In this document: positions 17,237 through 26,175 of the stretch, piece after piece
Layout: every line of letters begins with the position of its first letter
Position numbering within the stretch: the first letter of the stretch is position 1
NCBI GenBank assembly: GCA_965221595.1
Contig: OZ244900.1
Location: 2,480,001 to 2,544,000, forward strand
Length of the DNA stretch: 64,000 nt
Direction of reading: 5' to 3'
DNA from: JAAXGX01 sp965221595
Lineage (GTDB): Bacteria > Acidobacteriota > Vicinamibacteria > Vicinamibacterales > UBA8438
The notes under the pieces: generated by a model
What the model was told of the DNA's origin: nothing
Seen by the model: the letters and a program-made list of their open reading frames with translations, nothing else
The model's database searches: none
Position numbers and translations under genes: made by a program

Positions 17237-18166
17237 CTAGCGCTGCGCCGCGGCCCGCTCGTCGGCCCGCGCGCCCGCCAGCATGTTCGCCAGCGAGTAG
17301 TTGCCTTCGTGGCAGGCGTACTCGTAGAGCACGTCCTCCATGGCTGTCATCGGCACCAGCGCGGTCCAGGGCGCCGTCAGGCGCGGATCGTGCACCGTGA
17401 TGCGGTAGTCGATCGTGTCAGCGTCCGTGCGCGTCAGGCGCTCGACCACCCGCACGCCGCCGTCCTCGCTCACCCCGTGCCGCAGATTCACCGTCTCGAC
17501 CACCAGCGTGTCGCCCTCCCAGCGCCCAACCGAATCGCCCATCCACTGTTGGAAGCCCGCGGGCAGGTGGCCGCGCCCGTCGAGAGGAATGATCCGCGCC
17601 TCGTGCACCATCTCGACCAGAACGACAACGTGCTCCGGCGTCTGGACGATGTGGTAGTTGTGGTTGTAGAAGCCGGGCAGCATGCCGCTCGGCATGCCGC
17701 GCGAGATGCACCGGTTGTAGGTGCTGAAGTCGAGCCACGAGTCGCGCGGCCGCTCGCCGCCGCCCTGGCGGGCGCGCACCGCGGCACGCCGTTCCTCCTC
17801 GGCCGCCGTCGGCGCCGGGAGCCTCCCGTCCGGCGGGTCGACGATCAGCGACGTGCGCATCGAGAGCTCGCCCTTCTCGAGCCAGAAATCGTTGTAGGCG
17901 CCGGTCGGGCCGGCGTTGAACGCCGAGATACCCGAACCCGGATTGCGCTGCGCCCACTCTTCGTCGGTCAGGAACTCGCGGCCGGCCAGGTCGGCGGGGC
18001 GCTCGAGCGGCGTGGTCGTGGTATTGGTCCAGAACCCCTGCAGATCCGGATCGCCCCACGCCGTCCGCGGCGCAGCGTCCTGGGCGACCGCCGGCGGGGC
18101 CAGGACGAATCCGAGCGCAGCCGCCAGGGCCACCATACTCACGGACCGAAGGACGCGCTGAGTCAT
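17237..18166 (-). CDS. Secreted PDLQGVW/CHEGNYG family protein, copy 4
   Basis: 309 residues. ATG 18166 follows AAGGAGGGGGAC, a strong ribosome binding site, and begins a signal peptide ending near AVAQ. Blocks are DPDLQGFWTNTTTTPLERP, RTSLIVDPPDGRLP, YNRCISRGMPSGMLPGFYNHNY, HEARIIPLDGRGHLPAGFQQWMGDSVGRWEGDTLVVETVN and YACHEGNYSLANMLAGAR. The TNTTTTP segment is shared with copy 6, so these two form a subgroup. It ends 20 bases before the ankyrin gene on the same strand. Confidence 0.8.
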   Translation of the reverse strand: MTQRVLRSVSMVALAAALGFVLAPPAVAQDAAPRTAWGDPDLQGFWTNTTTTPLERPADLAGREFLTDEEWAQRNPGSGISAFNAGPTGAYNDFWLEKGELSMRTSLIVDPPDGRLPAPTAAEEERRAAVRARQGGGERPRDSWLDFSTYNRCISRGMPSGMLPGFYNHNYHIVQTPEHVVVLVEMVHEARIIPLDGRGHLPAGFQQWMGDSVGRWEGDTLVVETVNLRHGVSEDGGVRVVERLTRTDADTIDYRITVHDPRLTAPWTALVPMTAMEDVLYEYACHEGNYSLANMLAGARADERAAAQR

Positions 18167-18354
18167 GTCCCCCTCCTTTGCCGCGGTCACCCAGCCAAGG
18201 AACCGGGCGCCGACGTCCCGGTCACCGGGCTGCCCGCAATCGATGTCATTCTACGCCGAAGCCCCCAGCAGTGAGCACGTTATCTGACGGCCGGACCGTC
18301 CATCCCGTCGCAACGTTCATCGATGAAATGGGCCGCGTGATGCGCCGGGCGGCG

Positions 18355-18382
18355 TTGACCGAATGCCTGCGATTGTGCTAAT
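18355..18382 (+). promoter_or_regulatory. Candidate sigma70-type promoter for the DinB gene
   Basis: TTGACC at 18355-18360 and GCTAAT at 18377-18382 are separated by 16 bases and lie 27 bases before the DinB start. The match is approximate and there is no other evidence. Confidence 0.3.
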
Positions 18383-18409
18383 TTCCGCCGCTCACCCGAA
18401 GGGAGACCG

Positions 18410-18877
18410 ATGAAGGAAGCCCTCCTCGCCCAGTTGGACGTTACCCAGGAGTACTTCGACCGCAGCACTGCGAGCCTCACCGAGGCCGACTCCACGTTCG
18501 CCCCGGCCGATGGGCTCTTTAGCGTAGCGCAGCAGGTGGCGCACGCCGCCCACACCATCGACTGGTTCTTCGCCGGGGCCTTCGACCCGAACGGCTTCGA
18601 CATGGGTTTCGAAGACCACGACCGGAAGATTCGCAATGTGCGGTCGCTGACCGAGGCCCGCGCGTGGCTCCAGCGCGCCCTCGACAACGGCCGCGCAGTC
18701 GTGCGGAGCAAGAGCGAAGCCGAGTGGTCGGCGCCGATCGTTCCCGGCGTCGTGATGGGCGGCATGCCACGAACCACGATCTTCGGCGGCATCACCGACC
18801 ACACAGCCCATCACCGCGGCGCCCTCACCGTCTACGCCCGCCTGCTCGGCAAGACGCCGCCGAACCCCTACGTGTAG
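18410..18877 (+). CDS. DinB family protein
   Basis: 155 residues, ATG 18410 behind a GGGAGA box. DinB/DUF664 four-helix proteins carry three His ligands for a divalent metal. Here His candidates are H45 or H48 (VAHAAHTIDWFF) and H131/H134/H135 (TDHTAHHRGAL), in the expected second and fourth helices. KTPPNPYV at the C-terminus is typical of the family. Many members are bacillithiol- or mycothiol-type transferases, others are damage-induced proteins of unknown role; none can be chosen here. It is a monocistronic gene flanked by intergenic DNA on both sides. Confidence 0.85.
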   Translation: MKEALLAQLDVTQEYFDRSTASLTEADSTFAPADGLFSVAQQVAHAAHTIDWFFAGAFDPNGFDMGFEDHDRKIRNVRSLTEARAWLQRALDNGRAVVRSKSEAEWSAPIVPGVVMGGMPRTTIFGGITDHTAHHRGALTVYARLLGKTPPNPYV

Positions 18878-19241
18878 GGTGCCCGGCGGGCGCACCGCGG
18901 TGCCGTCAGCCGGTCGAGACCATCGGCCGCGCAGACCGTAGCCGGGCACCCGCCGGCGATACAGCGCCCCTCGCTCCAGCCAGGGCGCTTGTCGATTCCT
19001 GCAGCGTCGGCGCACCGCGGGTGAACTCGCGCTCGCGCCCACGGGGAGAGAGTTGCACTCGACGACGCTTCGAATGAGGCCGCGGGTATCCCCGCAGAAG
19101 ACCCGCCGGGTCTGCCAGCAGATGCACCGCCTGCCCGGTTGACCTGGGCGTTCCGCGGCTTCCAGACGCGTCCGTAGCGGCGGAAGACCTCTTCGGCGAC
19201 GCTTTCGAAGAGCGGTTCCGGTGCGTGGTATGGTTTGCCAT
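18878..19241. other. Intergenic stretch with an orphan degenerate CRISPR repeat
   Basis: No credible gene is seen in this 364-base gap. Its only recognisable content is the degenerate CRISPR repeat at 19067-19102 and, at its right end, the VapB operator. Reading frames here have no family-like composition. Confidence 0.5.
19067..19102 (-). repeat. Orphan degenerate CRISPR repeat, 904 bases outside the array
   Basis: The 36 bases match the array repeat except for one inserted base after GCTTC, one deleted T in the loop, and two substitutions near the AAAAC end (GCAG and GAAGAC in place of GCGG and GAAAAC). The first repeat of the main array also carries the GAAGAC variant. It is separated from that repeat by the VapBC genes, so the array once extended further or a repeat was left behind on insertion. 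Strand follows the array. Confidence 0.85.
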
Positions 19242-19242
19242 A
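19229..19242 (+). promoter_or_regulatory. Inverted repeat at the vapB start, candidate autoregulatory operator
   Basis: TATGG and CCATA are perfect 5-base arms around TTTG, and the right arm runs into the vapB ATG. VapBC complexes usually bind such palindromes over their own promoter. It is short, so chance occurrence cannot be excluded. Confidence 0.4.
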
Positions 19243-19478
19243 TGAAGACGACCCTCAACATCGACGATTCCGTCATGCAGCGTCTGCGGGAAGAGGCGGT
19301 GCGGCGGGGGACCACAATGTCCGCGCTCGTCGAGGCAGGGCTCCGGCGCGTGCTTGCGGCCCCGGAGTGCATGAATGCGCCGGAAGCACTACCCCCGCTC
19401 CCGTCATGGAACGGCGGCGACGAACTGGTCGACATCTCCGATCGAGAGGCGCTCTACCGGGCGATGGAAGAGGAATGA
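19242..19478 (+). CDS. vapB: VapB-type ribbon-helix-helix antitoxin
   Basis: 78 residues. MKTTLNIDDSVMQRLREEAVRRGTTMSALVEAGLRRVL is a ribbon-helix-helix DNA-binding domain, and the C-terminal part (PPLPSWNGGDELVDISDREALYRAMEEE) is the toxin-neutralising tail. The start at 19242 was preferred over in-frame GTG/ATG codons upstream because it begins directly with the strand of the fold. The stop lies one base before the GTG of the toxin gene. It neutralises the PIN RNase and represses the operon in the family. The pair sits between an orphan CRISPR repeat and the trailer end of the array. Confidence 0.88.
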   Translation: MKTTLNIDDSVMQRLREEAVRRGTTMSALVEAGLRRVLAAPECMNAPEALPPLPSWNGGDELVDISDREALYRAMEEE

Positions 19479-19479
19479 C

Positions 19480-19920
19480 GTGCTGTTGTTCGACACCAAC
19501 GTCCTGGTGTACGCGGCCAACCGAGACTCGGCATGGCATCTGCCGTGCCGCGAGCGGCTCGGAGAAGCGCGTCGGGATCCGTCACCGACATTCCTCACCT
19601 GGAGCGTCTGTTACGAGTTTCTGCGGGTGACCACCCACCCGCGTGCGCTCCGATCGCCGTGGCGCACACAAGACGCGTATCGGTTTCTCGCGGATCTGCT
19701 GGCGTCGCGGGGATTCGACCTGCTGGTGGCGACGCCTCGTCACGCCGCGGTACTGGAGCGGACGCTGACGGAACTGCCCGACTTGCGCGGCAACGTGCTG
19801 CATGACGTGCACACGGCAGTGCTCATGCGTGAGCATGGCGTCAGCCGCATCTGTACCCGCGATGCCGGGTTTCGCCGGTTCCCTTTTCTGACGGTAGTTG
19901 ATCCACTCGACCGAGCCTGA
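19480..19920 (+). CDS. vapC: VapC-type PIN ribonuclease toxin
   Basis: 146 residues from GTG 19480. PIN-domain acidic residues are present: D5 (LLFDTNVLVYAAN), E46 (CYEFLRV), D109 (NVLHDVHTA) and D128 (CTRDAGFRRF). The TRDAGFRRFPFL end resembles the VapC subgroup that cleaves tRNA or rRNA; the target is unknown. All catalytic positions are intact, so the toxin should be active unless neutralised by the adjacent antitoxin. Transcribed toward the array on the opposite strand to array transcription; its stop is 86 bases from the first degenerate repeat. Confidence 0.9.
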   Translation: MLLFDTNVLVYAANRDSAWHLPCRERLGEARRDPSPTFLTWSVCYEFLRVTTHPRALRSPWRTQDAYRFLADLLASRGFDLLVATPRHAAVLERTLTELPDLRGNVLHDVHTAVLMREHGVSRICTRDAGFRRFPFLTVVDPLDRA

Positions 19921-20006
19921 CGGAGTTAGCGGTGACCACTTTCCGCGGGCGCAAGAAGCTGATTAAGGTGGCGCTTCCGCGCGTGGCAAGAAACGGTCAA
20001 GACCTG

Positions 20007-23000
20007 CCTTCAATGAGGCCGCGGGTATCCCCCGCGGAAGACGACGAGAAGCGGCGCGCGGCGGGGCTCTGCCTGGAGGTGCTTCAATGAGGCCGCGGGT
20101 ATTCCCCGCGGAAAACTCCAGCAGCAGCCCGGTGTCCGACTGCACCGACCGCCGCTTCAATGAGGCCGCGGGTATTCCCCGCGGAAAACAACTCGGATGC
20201 CCGTGAGCGGCCTGTCTGCGCGCCCAGGGGCTTCAATGAGGCCGCGGGTATTCCCCGCGGAAAACGGCGTACAGTGCTACCTCGACGGTCGAATCGAAGT
20301 AGCTTCAATGAGGCCGCGGGTATTCCCCGCAGAAAACGTCGCCTTGCTCCGCGGGCAGGTCGACATGGGGTGGCTTCAATGAGGCCGCGGGTATTCCCCG
20401 CGGAAAACAAGCAACTCGCGGCGCAGCTCAAGCAAGCGCAGTCGGAAGGCTTCAATGAGGCCGCGGGTATTCCCCGCGGAAAACGTTGGCTAACGCCTTG
20501 ATGCACCTTCGCGAGAAGGTGCTTCAATGAGGCCGCGGGTATTCCCCGCGGAAAACAAGTCTTGATCATAGCCTGTAGCCTTCCTTGATGTTGCCGCTTC
20601 AATGAGGCCGCGGGTATTCCCCGCGGAAAACGCAAGGCGAGCAAGCCGGGGTTCATCGACGGTCTCCAGGCTTCAATGAGGCCGCGGGTATTCCCCGCGG
20701 AAAACTCTGGGACAACATCAAGGGCGCATGGTCCGGCCTAGTGGCTTCAATGAGGCCGCGGGTATTCCCCGCGGAAAACACACGAAGAACTAGAGTCGAT
20801 TTCATGAATCTAGCAGGCTTCAATGAGGCCGCGGGTATTCCCCGCGGAAAACGACGCAGGTTGTGGATACGTGTTTGGCCGTGCCATTGAGCTTCAATGA
20901 GGCCGCGGGTATTCCCCGCGGAAAACACGCTAAAGGCAGCTCAACATCGGGGCGCGGCTGCTGCTTCAATGAGGCCGCGGGTATTCCCCGCGGAAAACTG
21001 CCAAGGACAACCTGTTGATGCACGGGTTCACGGTGCGGCTTCAATGAGGCCGCGGGTATTCCCCGCGGAAAACGAGCGCGGCGCGAATCTCGGGAGCGGT
21101 GATCATCTTGCTTCAATGAGGCCGCGGGTATTCCCCGCGGAAAACTCCTTCCGTTAGCACTTCCTGAATATTCACCGGTTGCTTCAATGAGGCCGCGGGT
21201 ATTCCCCGCGGAAAACCTGATCAGGGGGGCGACGGCAAGCGACACACCCCCGCTTCAATGAGGCCGCGGGTATTCCCCGCGGAAAACTCGCCACCTCGTA
21301 GAAATAGATCACCGTGCGCTCCGCTTCAATGAGGCCGCGGGTATTCCCCGCGGAAAACTACCGCGATCAGGGTCACGCGATACCAGCGCACGCCCGCTTC
21401 AATGAGGCCGCGGGTATTCCCCGCGGAAAACCCACGATCTCGGAGTTGGAGATCACGCGGGGCCTCACGCTTCAATGAGGCCGCGGGTATTCCCCGCGGA
21501 AAACTGGAGCAGCAGCACGGCGAAGACGATCACGCTCGACCAGCTTCAATGAGGCCGCGGGTATTCCCCGCGGAAAACGACGATAACACGCTCGGGACGC
21601 AGGTCGGTAAGTCTCTCGCTTCAATGAGGCCGCGGGTATTCCCCGCGGAAAACTCGGGGCGCCCGGCCGGGAACACGATCAAGTATCTGCTTCAATGAGG
21701 CCGCGGGTATTCCCCGCGGAAAACAGAAAACCCTCTTTATACCCCCCCCCCCTTCCCAATCAGCTTCAATGAGGCCGCGGGTATTCCCCGCGGAAAACGT
21801 GTCTCCCCAGTGCCGGGGTGCACGGACGGCGGGGTCATGGTGCTTCAATGAGGCCGCGGGTATTCCCCGCGGAAAACCGCTGCTCGTGCGCTTCTACCGC
21901 AACCCGGTCGACGAGCTTCAATGAGGCCGCGGGTATTCCCCGCGGAAAACGTCCGCACGCTGCGGAGCGTGGCAGACGAGGTGCAGCTTCAATGAGGCCG
22001 CGGGTATTCCCCGCGGAAAACAGACGGCGGTCTGGAGGGCGGTTCCGGTTCTCGCTCGCTTCAATGAGGCCGCGGGTATTCCCCGCGGAAAACCGTTGGC
22101 AGGGCTGGTAGCAGGCGGGCTGTCGGGGCAGCTTCAATGAGGCCGCGGGTATTCCCCGCGGAAAACCACCGAACGCCCAATCGTTGCTCGGCAGCTTGGA
22201 CGCGCTGCTTCAATGAGGCCGCGGGTATTCCCCGCGGAAAACCCCGACAGGTTTTTGCCGTTGGGCAATTTGCTGTCGCCGGGCTTCAATGAGGCCGCGG
22301 GTATTCCCCGCGGAAAACCCTTGCCATTGGCTTCTACATGTCGAAGTACCTGGCGAAGGCTTCAATGAGGCCGCGGGTATTCCCCGCGGAAAACGCGCGC
22401 CGGCGTGAGCTCGTGTGGCGTGCTGGAATGGCTTCAATGAGGCCGCGGGTATTCCCCGCGGAAAACACGTGTTCTTTCTGTTGGCCCTGCACCGCTGGAT
22501 TCCGCTTCAATGAGGCCGCGGGTATTCCCCGCGGAAAACGTTTTATCCTGAAGAAGTATCTCGCTTTCTTCACTAGCTTCAATGAGGCCGCGGGTATTCC
22601 CCGCGGAAAACGGCAGGCGAACCAACTGTCGGACGCCCGCAAGCAGGCTTCAATGAGGCCGCGGGTATTCCCCGCGGAAAACGCATAGGGAGCCTTTGGA
22701 CCGCCAAACTCAATCTTGGCTGCTTCAATGAGGCCGCGGGTATTCCCCGCGGAAAACTTCGTCGCCACCGAAGACAGCATCAGTATCCAAAAGGCTTCAA
22801 TGAGGCCGCGGGTATTCCCCGCGGAAAACAACGTGGGCAGCTCGGAACGTCCGAACGCGAAACGTCTGTGCTTCAATGAGGCCGCGGGTATTCCCCGCGG
22901 AAAACTTCTTTGAGACTGCCGAGGTACTCGCCGTCGAGGTCGCTTCAATGAGGCCGCGGGTATTCCCCGCGGAAAACGGTGGGGTGGCCGAGTCTGGTTT

Positions 23001-23127
23001 ATGGCGACAGTCTCGAGCTTCAATGAGGCCGCGGGTATTCCCCGCGGAAAACGCGCATGGAGACCAAGGGCGTCGACACCGAGAAGGTCACGCTTCAATG
23101 AGGCCGCGGGTATTCCCCGCGGAAAAC
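20007..23127 (-). CRISPR. Type I-G CRISPR array, 43 repeats and 42 spacers
   Basis: The 36-base repeat reads, on the plus strand, GCTTCAATGAGG, a hairpin core CCGCGGG-TATTC-CCCGCGG, then AAAAC. I counted 43 copies with spacers of 35 to 43 bases (mostly 35-40). In the minus orientation the repeat ends ATTGAAGC, the usual 8-base 5' handle of mature crRNAs. The copy at 20007-20042 is degenerate (CC start, ATCCCCC loop, GAAGAC end) and the copy at 20302-20337 has one change (GCAG), which marks the left side as the trailer. The leader is therefore on the right next to cas2, and transcription is on the minus strand. One spacer (21725-21762) contains a run of 11 C. Confidence 0.97.
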
Positions 23128-23334
23128 GGACCGCTTGCAACCCGTTGCAATTATAGGACGTTCGCCACGGAATCGCGAGCGGTGACGCGATGTCGAGGAA
23201 CGAGCGGTTGCTGACGCAGTATGGCCGGCCATGAACGGACCGCAAATATCCAGTTTTCAAGTACCTACGACCATGCGAGCCCTCCCCGGTGTCCAGGCGG
23301 CACCGGAGCGCTCGCGCGGATGCGGCAGCAGGCA
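23128..23334 (-). promoter_or_regulatory. CRISPR leader with a TATAAT box
   Basis: The 207 bases between the newest repeat and cas2. On the minus strand a perfect TATAAT lies at 23155-23150, 22 bases before the first repeat, suitable for a pre-crRNA start immediately ahead of the array. No clear -35 hexamer is visible. Two copies of TTGCAA (23135-23140 and 23145-23150) spaced by CCCG overlap the box; each is a palindrome and may be an adaptation or regulator site. No convincing gene is present. Confidence 0.6.
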
Positions 23335-23622
23335 TCACACGATGACCGGCTCACGGCGCACGGCCTGGAACTTCTTTCCGAGGCTCACGATGCGCGGCTC
23401 GACGCCGTCAGCGGTACCGATGTCCACCAGGACGACGTGATCCTCTGCATGATCGATCATCGCGTCGAGACGCGCAACCAGACTGGCGTGCCGGCGACCG
23501 CTCAGGCGGCACTGGAAGACCGAGAGCTGGACCCACTCGCCGTAGCCCCGCATCAGCTTGAACACCCGCCGCCACCGCTTGGGGTCGCTGATGTCGTAGA
23601 CGACGATGTAGAGGTGCTCCAT
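23335..23622 (-). CDS. cas2: CRISPR-associated endonuclease Cas2
   Basis: 95 residues. MEHLYIVVYDISDPKRWRRVFKLMRGYGEWVQLSVFQCRL is the typical Cas2 ferredoxin-like N-terminus with the conserved Asp of VVYDI at residue 10. Cas2 is the structural partner of Cas1 in the spacer-integrating complex. Its ATG is 4 bases after the stop of the cas4-cas1 gene, and it is followed by the leader and array on the same strand, so the adaptation operon runs toward the array. Confidence 0.96.
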   Translation of the reverse strand: MEHLYIVVYDISDPKRWRRVFKLMRGYGEWVQLSVFQCRLSGRRHASLVARLDAMIDHAEDHVVLVDIGTADGVEPRIVSLGKKFQAVRREPVIV

Positions 23623-23626
23623 GCGA

Positions 23627-25336
23627 TCAGCGCGTCGTGAAGTTGGGATACTCCGGCAACTCGCCCAGCAGGAAGCGGCCGAACAGCCGGGCCTGCATCT
23701 CCATCAGGCGGCGGTAGCTGACACGGTAGCCGAAGAGCGGGTGGACGACCTCGTGCCCGAGACGACGCTCGTAGGCGGAGATGAATCGCCGCCTGCCGTC
23801 GGTCGTCAGATTGACGCTGCCGGCCGCGGTCTTGAAGTCGCTCGGTCGGACCTCGCCGTTGTTGATCACCTGCACGACTACCGAGTCGGCGACCAGCGGG
23901 CGGAACGGCTCCATCAGGTCCAGCGCCAGCGCCGGGCGGCCGTAACGCGGTTGATGGTAGAGCCCCCGGTAGGCGTCGAACCCGACCGCGGCCAGCGTTA
24001 CCGTCCAGGACCGGACGAGCAGGGAGTAGGCGAAGGAGAGCAGCGCGTTGACCGGATCCCGCGGCGGACGCCGGTTGCGGGTCTCGAAGTCGAACCGGAA
24101 CCGCGCGTGCGAATCGGCCGCGTTCAGCATGGCGGCAAAGCAGCGGAAGTAGCGCGCGCCGGCCGTCCCCTCGACGCCGAGCAGCTCGGGCAACGAGGCC
24201 GCACGATGAGCCCGGCGGCTGTCGCTCTTCAGGTCGACGACGACGGGATTGCTGCTCTCATCGCGCTTCCAGTTGCGGCGCAGCAGCGTGCGGCAGTTCT
24301 GGATCTTGGCGCTCACCAGGCTGCGGGCGAACCGCAGGCACGCGCGCTCGTCGAAGCTGGCCCGATACTGGGCCGTGCGCAGCTCGACATTCTTGTGTCC
24401 GTTGCCCGTCGTGTGACCGAAGAACCAGCCGCCGTAGCTGTGCCAGGTAACGGGAATCCCGCGCCACATCAGCTCCTGCAGACAGGGCGTCGTCACGTAG
24501 ATGTTGCCCATCACGACGACCTGCGACGTCTCCTCCAGCCGGGCCGTAGCCACCTCGGCATCGTCGACCGTGACCACCAGGGTTTCCCCCGCCTTGGAGA
24601 TCTTCGCCCGATGCGCCTGGACGTACAGCGGCAGCGCATCGGTGCAGGGCACGGCGATGGGACGTGGCGCCGCGTCCGCCCCCTTCAGGTGGTGGACCTC
24701 GTCCGGGAGGCAGATTTCTACCAGCGAGCAGCGCGGACACTTCGGACTGTCTTCGAGCGGCGGCGGGATGACCCCCTCGTCGGCAACGCGCCGCAGCCCC
24801 TCGACTGCCCGCTCCGTCAAGGCCACCAGCTCGTTGTCGAACGCGACACGGACCCGTTCGCGGCTGCCCACGAAGTACAGGGCGCCCTCGTCGCAGGCGT
24901 AGCCGTGTTCGCGCAGCAGGAGCCCCTGCACACAGAGCTGCACCCGCTCGGGATCGTAGGCGCCGCGCTCGACGTGCGGGCGCTTGCCGCGCTTGTAGTC
25001 AACGGGCGTGACCTTGCCGTTCCCCGACTCGATCAGGTCCATGCGGGCAATCATGCCCAGGCGTTGCGAGGAAAGGGTGATCGACCGCGCGTGCAGCTTC
25101 TCGGCGTCGTCCACGTCCGCCGGCGCCGGCAGCCTGCCGCCGTCGCGGTTCACGCGTCGGTGGGCGTGGCGGCCCTCGACCGTGTCGGACGAGTCGACCC
25201 ACTCGCCCTGCACCCACTCCAGGTAGGCGAGCCGCGGGCAGTAAACGTATTCGTTGAGCATGCGTGCCGGCACCAGCGGCGGTGCGGCGGCGGAGACGGG
25301 CTGGACCGGCGGTTCGCGCAGTTCCGGGGTCGACAC
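23627..25336 (-). CDS. cas4-cas1: Cas4-Cas1 fusion protein
   Basis: 569 residues from GTG 25336, which has GGGAGG 8 bases upstream; the reading frame is open further upstream but without family similarity. The Cas4 part (about 1-215) has the iron-sulfur Cys set C32 (YCPRLAYLEW) and C199, C202, C208 (KCPRCSLVEIC), and RecB-nuclease residues D99 (ARMDLIE) and D112-Y-K114 (VDYKRGK). The Cas1 part (about 230-569) has the catalytic metal ligands E388 (GVEGTAGARYF), H460 (LYHQPRYGRP) and D472 (LALDLMEPFRP). Such fusions are characteristic of type I-G (I-U) systems, where Cas4 selects PAM-containing prespacers and sets their orientation. Directly upstream of cas2. Confidence 0.96.
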   Translation of the reverse strand: MSTPELREPPVQPVSAAAPPLVPARMLNEYVYCPRLAYLEWVQGEWVDSSDTVEGRHAHRRVNRDGGRLPAPADVDDAEKLHARSITLSSQRLGMIARMDLIESGNGKVTPVDYKRGKRPHVERGAYDPERVQLCVQGLLLREHGYACDEGALYFVGSRERVRVAFDNELVALTERAVEGLRRVADEGVIPPPLEDSPKCPRCSLVEICLPDEVHHLKGADAAPRPIAVPCTDALPLYVQAHRAKISKAGETLVVTVDDAEVATARLEETSQVVVMGNIYVTTPCLQELMWRGIPVTWHSYGGWFFGHTTGNGHKNVELRTAQYRASFDERACLRFARSLVSAKIQNCRTLLRRNWKRDESSNPVVVDLKSDSRRAHRAASLPELLGVEGTAGARYFRCFAAMLNAADSHARFRFDFETRNRRPPRDPVNALLSFAYSLLVRSWTVTLAAVGFDAYRGLYHQPRYGRPALALDLMEPFRPLVADSVVVQVINNGEVRPSDFKTAAGSVNLTTDGRRRFISAYERRLGHEVVHPLFGYRVSYRRLMEMQARLFGRFLLGELPEYPNFTTR

Positions 25337-25480
25337 GGCGGCAACCTCCCGTTTTTCAGCGGCAAGGGATCGTTTCGGACGATCCAGCGCGGAGCGGTAG
25401 GTGCACCGGGAACGGGTCGTCTCATCGTGAGGGCGACACGACGCGGCGGGATCATGCTGTGGAGGCTTCGCCGTCCATCC

Positions 25481-25499
25481 TGTACACTTCGGGTGTACA
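25481..25499 (+). promoter_or_regulatory. Perfect inverted repeat upstream of the phd-like antitoxin
   Basis: TGTACAC and GTGTACA are perfect 7-base arms around TTCGG, ending 11 bases before the antitoxin GTG. Its place in the divergent gap between the adaptation operon and the TA pair fits an autoregulatory operator. It may also influence the cas4-cas1 promoter, which must lie in the same 174-base gap. Confidence 0.6.
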
Positions 25500-25510
25500 T
25501 CTGATACCCA

Positions 25511-25765
25511 GTGACGAAACAGGCGACGAAGACCATCGGGGCAGCCGAGTTCAAGGCGACGTGTCTCCGCGTCATCAAGCAGATGGAACGAGACGGACAA
25601 CCGGTGACGATTACCAACCGTGGTGAGCCGGTCGCCGTGTTGTCACCGGTGCCTACACCCGGTGCAGGTCCCTCGATCGTCGGTGCGATGCGCGGCTCCG
25701 TCCTGGGCTATGACAACCCGTTCGCGCCGGCAGCCGACCCGTCGGACTGGAACGCGGCGCGGTGA
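25511..25765 (+). CDS. Phd/YefM-type antitoxin
   Basis: 84 residues from GTG 25511. TKTIGAAEFKATCLRVIKQMERDGQPVTITNRGEPVAVLSPV is the Phd/YefM fold, which binds DNA as a dimer. The C-terminal tail (SIVGAMRGSVLGYDNPFAPAADPSDWNAAR) matches antitoxins that pair with PIN toxins. Its stop overlaps the GTG of the toxin by 4 bases. The pair lies between the adaptation operon (minus strand) and cas3 (plus strand), inside the CRISPR-Cas locus. No obvious ribosome binding site is seen. Confidence 0.88.
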   Translation: MTKQATKTIGAAEFKATCLRVIKQMERDGQPVTITNRGEPVAVLSPVPTPGAGPSIVGAMRGSVLGYDNPFAPAADPSDWNAAR

Positions 25766-26175
25766 TCGTCGTTGATACGCACGTACTGATCTGGCTGGTC
25801 GACGGCGACGCCCGCCTTGGACACATCGCCCGTGCCGCTATCGAGGAGGCGGGACGTACGGACGGCATCAGTGTTTCGGCCATCACGCCCTGGGAGATCG
25901 TCCTGCTGGTGGAGAAGGGGCGCCTGCGTCTTGCGTGTGACGCCGCAGTGTGGATCGACACTGCGCTCGACCTGCCCGGCATCCACCTGGTGCCCATCGT
26001 GCCAGCCATCGCGATAGACAGCGTGCGCCTGCCGGGTAGCTTCCACGCCGACCCCGCCGATCGCTTCATCGTCGCGACGGCCCGCCATTGCCGCGCTCCG
26101 CTCCTCACGGCTGACAGCGCCATCCTCGGGTACGCCGCACAAGGCCACGTCCAGGTCTTCGACGCGTCACGGTGA
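25762..26175 (+). CDS. PIN-domain ribonuclease toxin
   Basis: 137 residues from GTG 25762. The PIN acidic residues are intact: D5 (MIVVDTHVLIWLV), E45 (ITPWEIVLLVEKGRL), D100 (DPADRFIVATA) and D118 (LLTADSAIL). This is the PIN subgroup usually partnered by Phd-like antitoxins. Probably cleaves RNA and is held by the preceding antitoxin. It is co-oriented with cas3, whose start is about 215 bases downstream, so read-through into the interference operon is possible. Confidence 0.9.
   Translation: MIVVDTHVLIWLVDGDARLGHIARAAIEEAGRTDGISVSAITPWEIVLLVEKGRLRLACDAAVWIDTALDLPGIHLVPIVPAIAIDSVRLPGSFHADPADRFIVATARHCRAPLLTADSAILGYAAQGHVQVFDASR

Noticed and set aside
18906..19241. Minus-strand frame across the orphan repeat as a gene
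   Set aside because: Composition is shadow-like, it includes the degenerate repeat and has no ribosome binding site.
19921..20006. A further degenerate repeat between vapC and the array
   Set aside because: Only TTTCCGCGGG in the opposite orientation resembles the repeat core; the match is too short.
20084..23338. Open frames encoding the recurring peptides FPRGIPAASLK and SMRPRVFPAEN
   Set aside because: They are simply translations of the CRISPR repeat and spacers in different frames; there is no start region, no conserved protein and the period is that of the array.
23627..25600. A cas4-cas1 start at 25600
   Set aside because: The extra 88 residues have no Cas4 similarity, overlap the antitoxin and its operator, and a good ribosome binding site supports GTG 25336.
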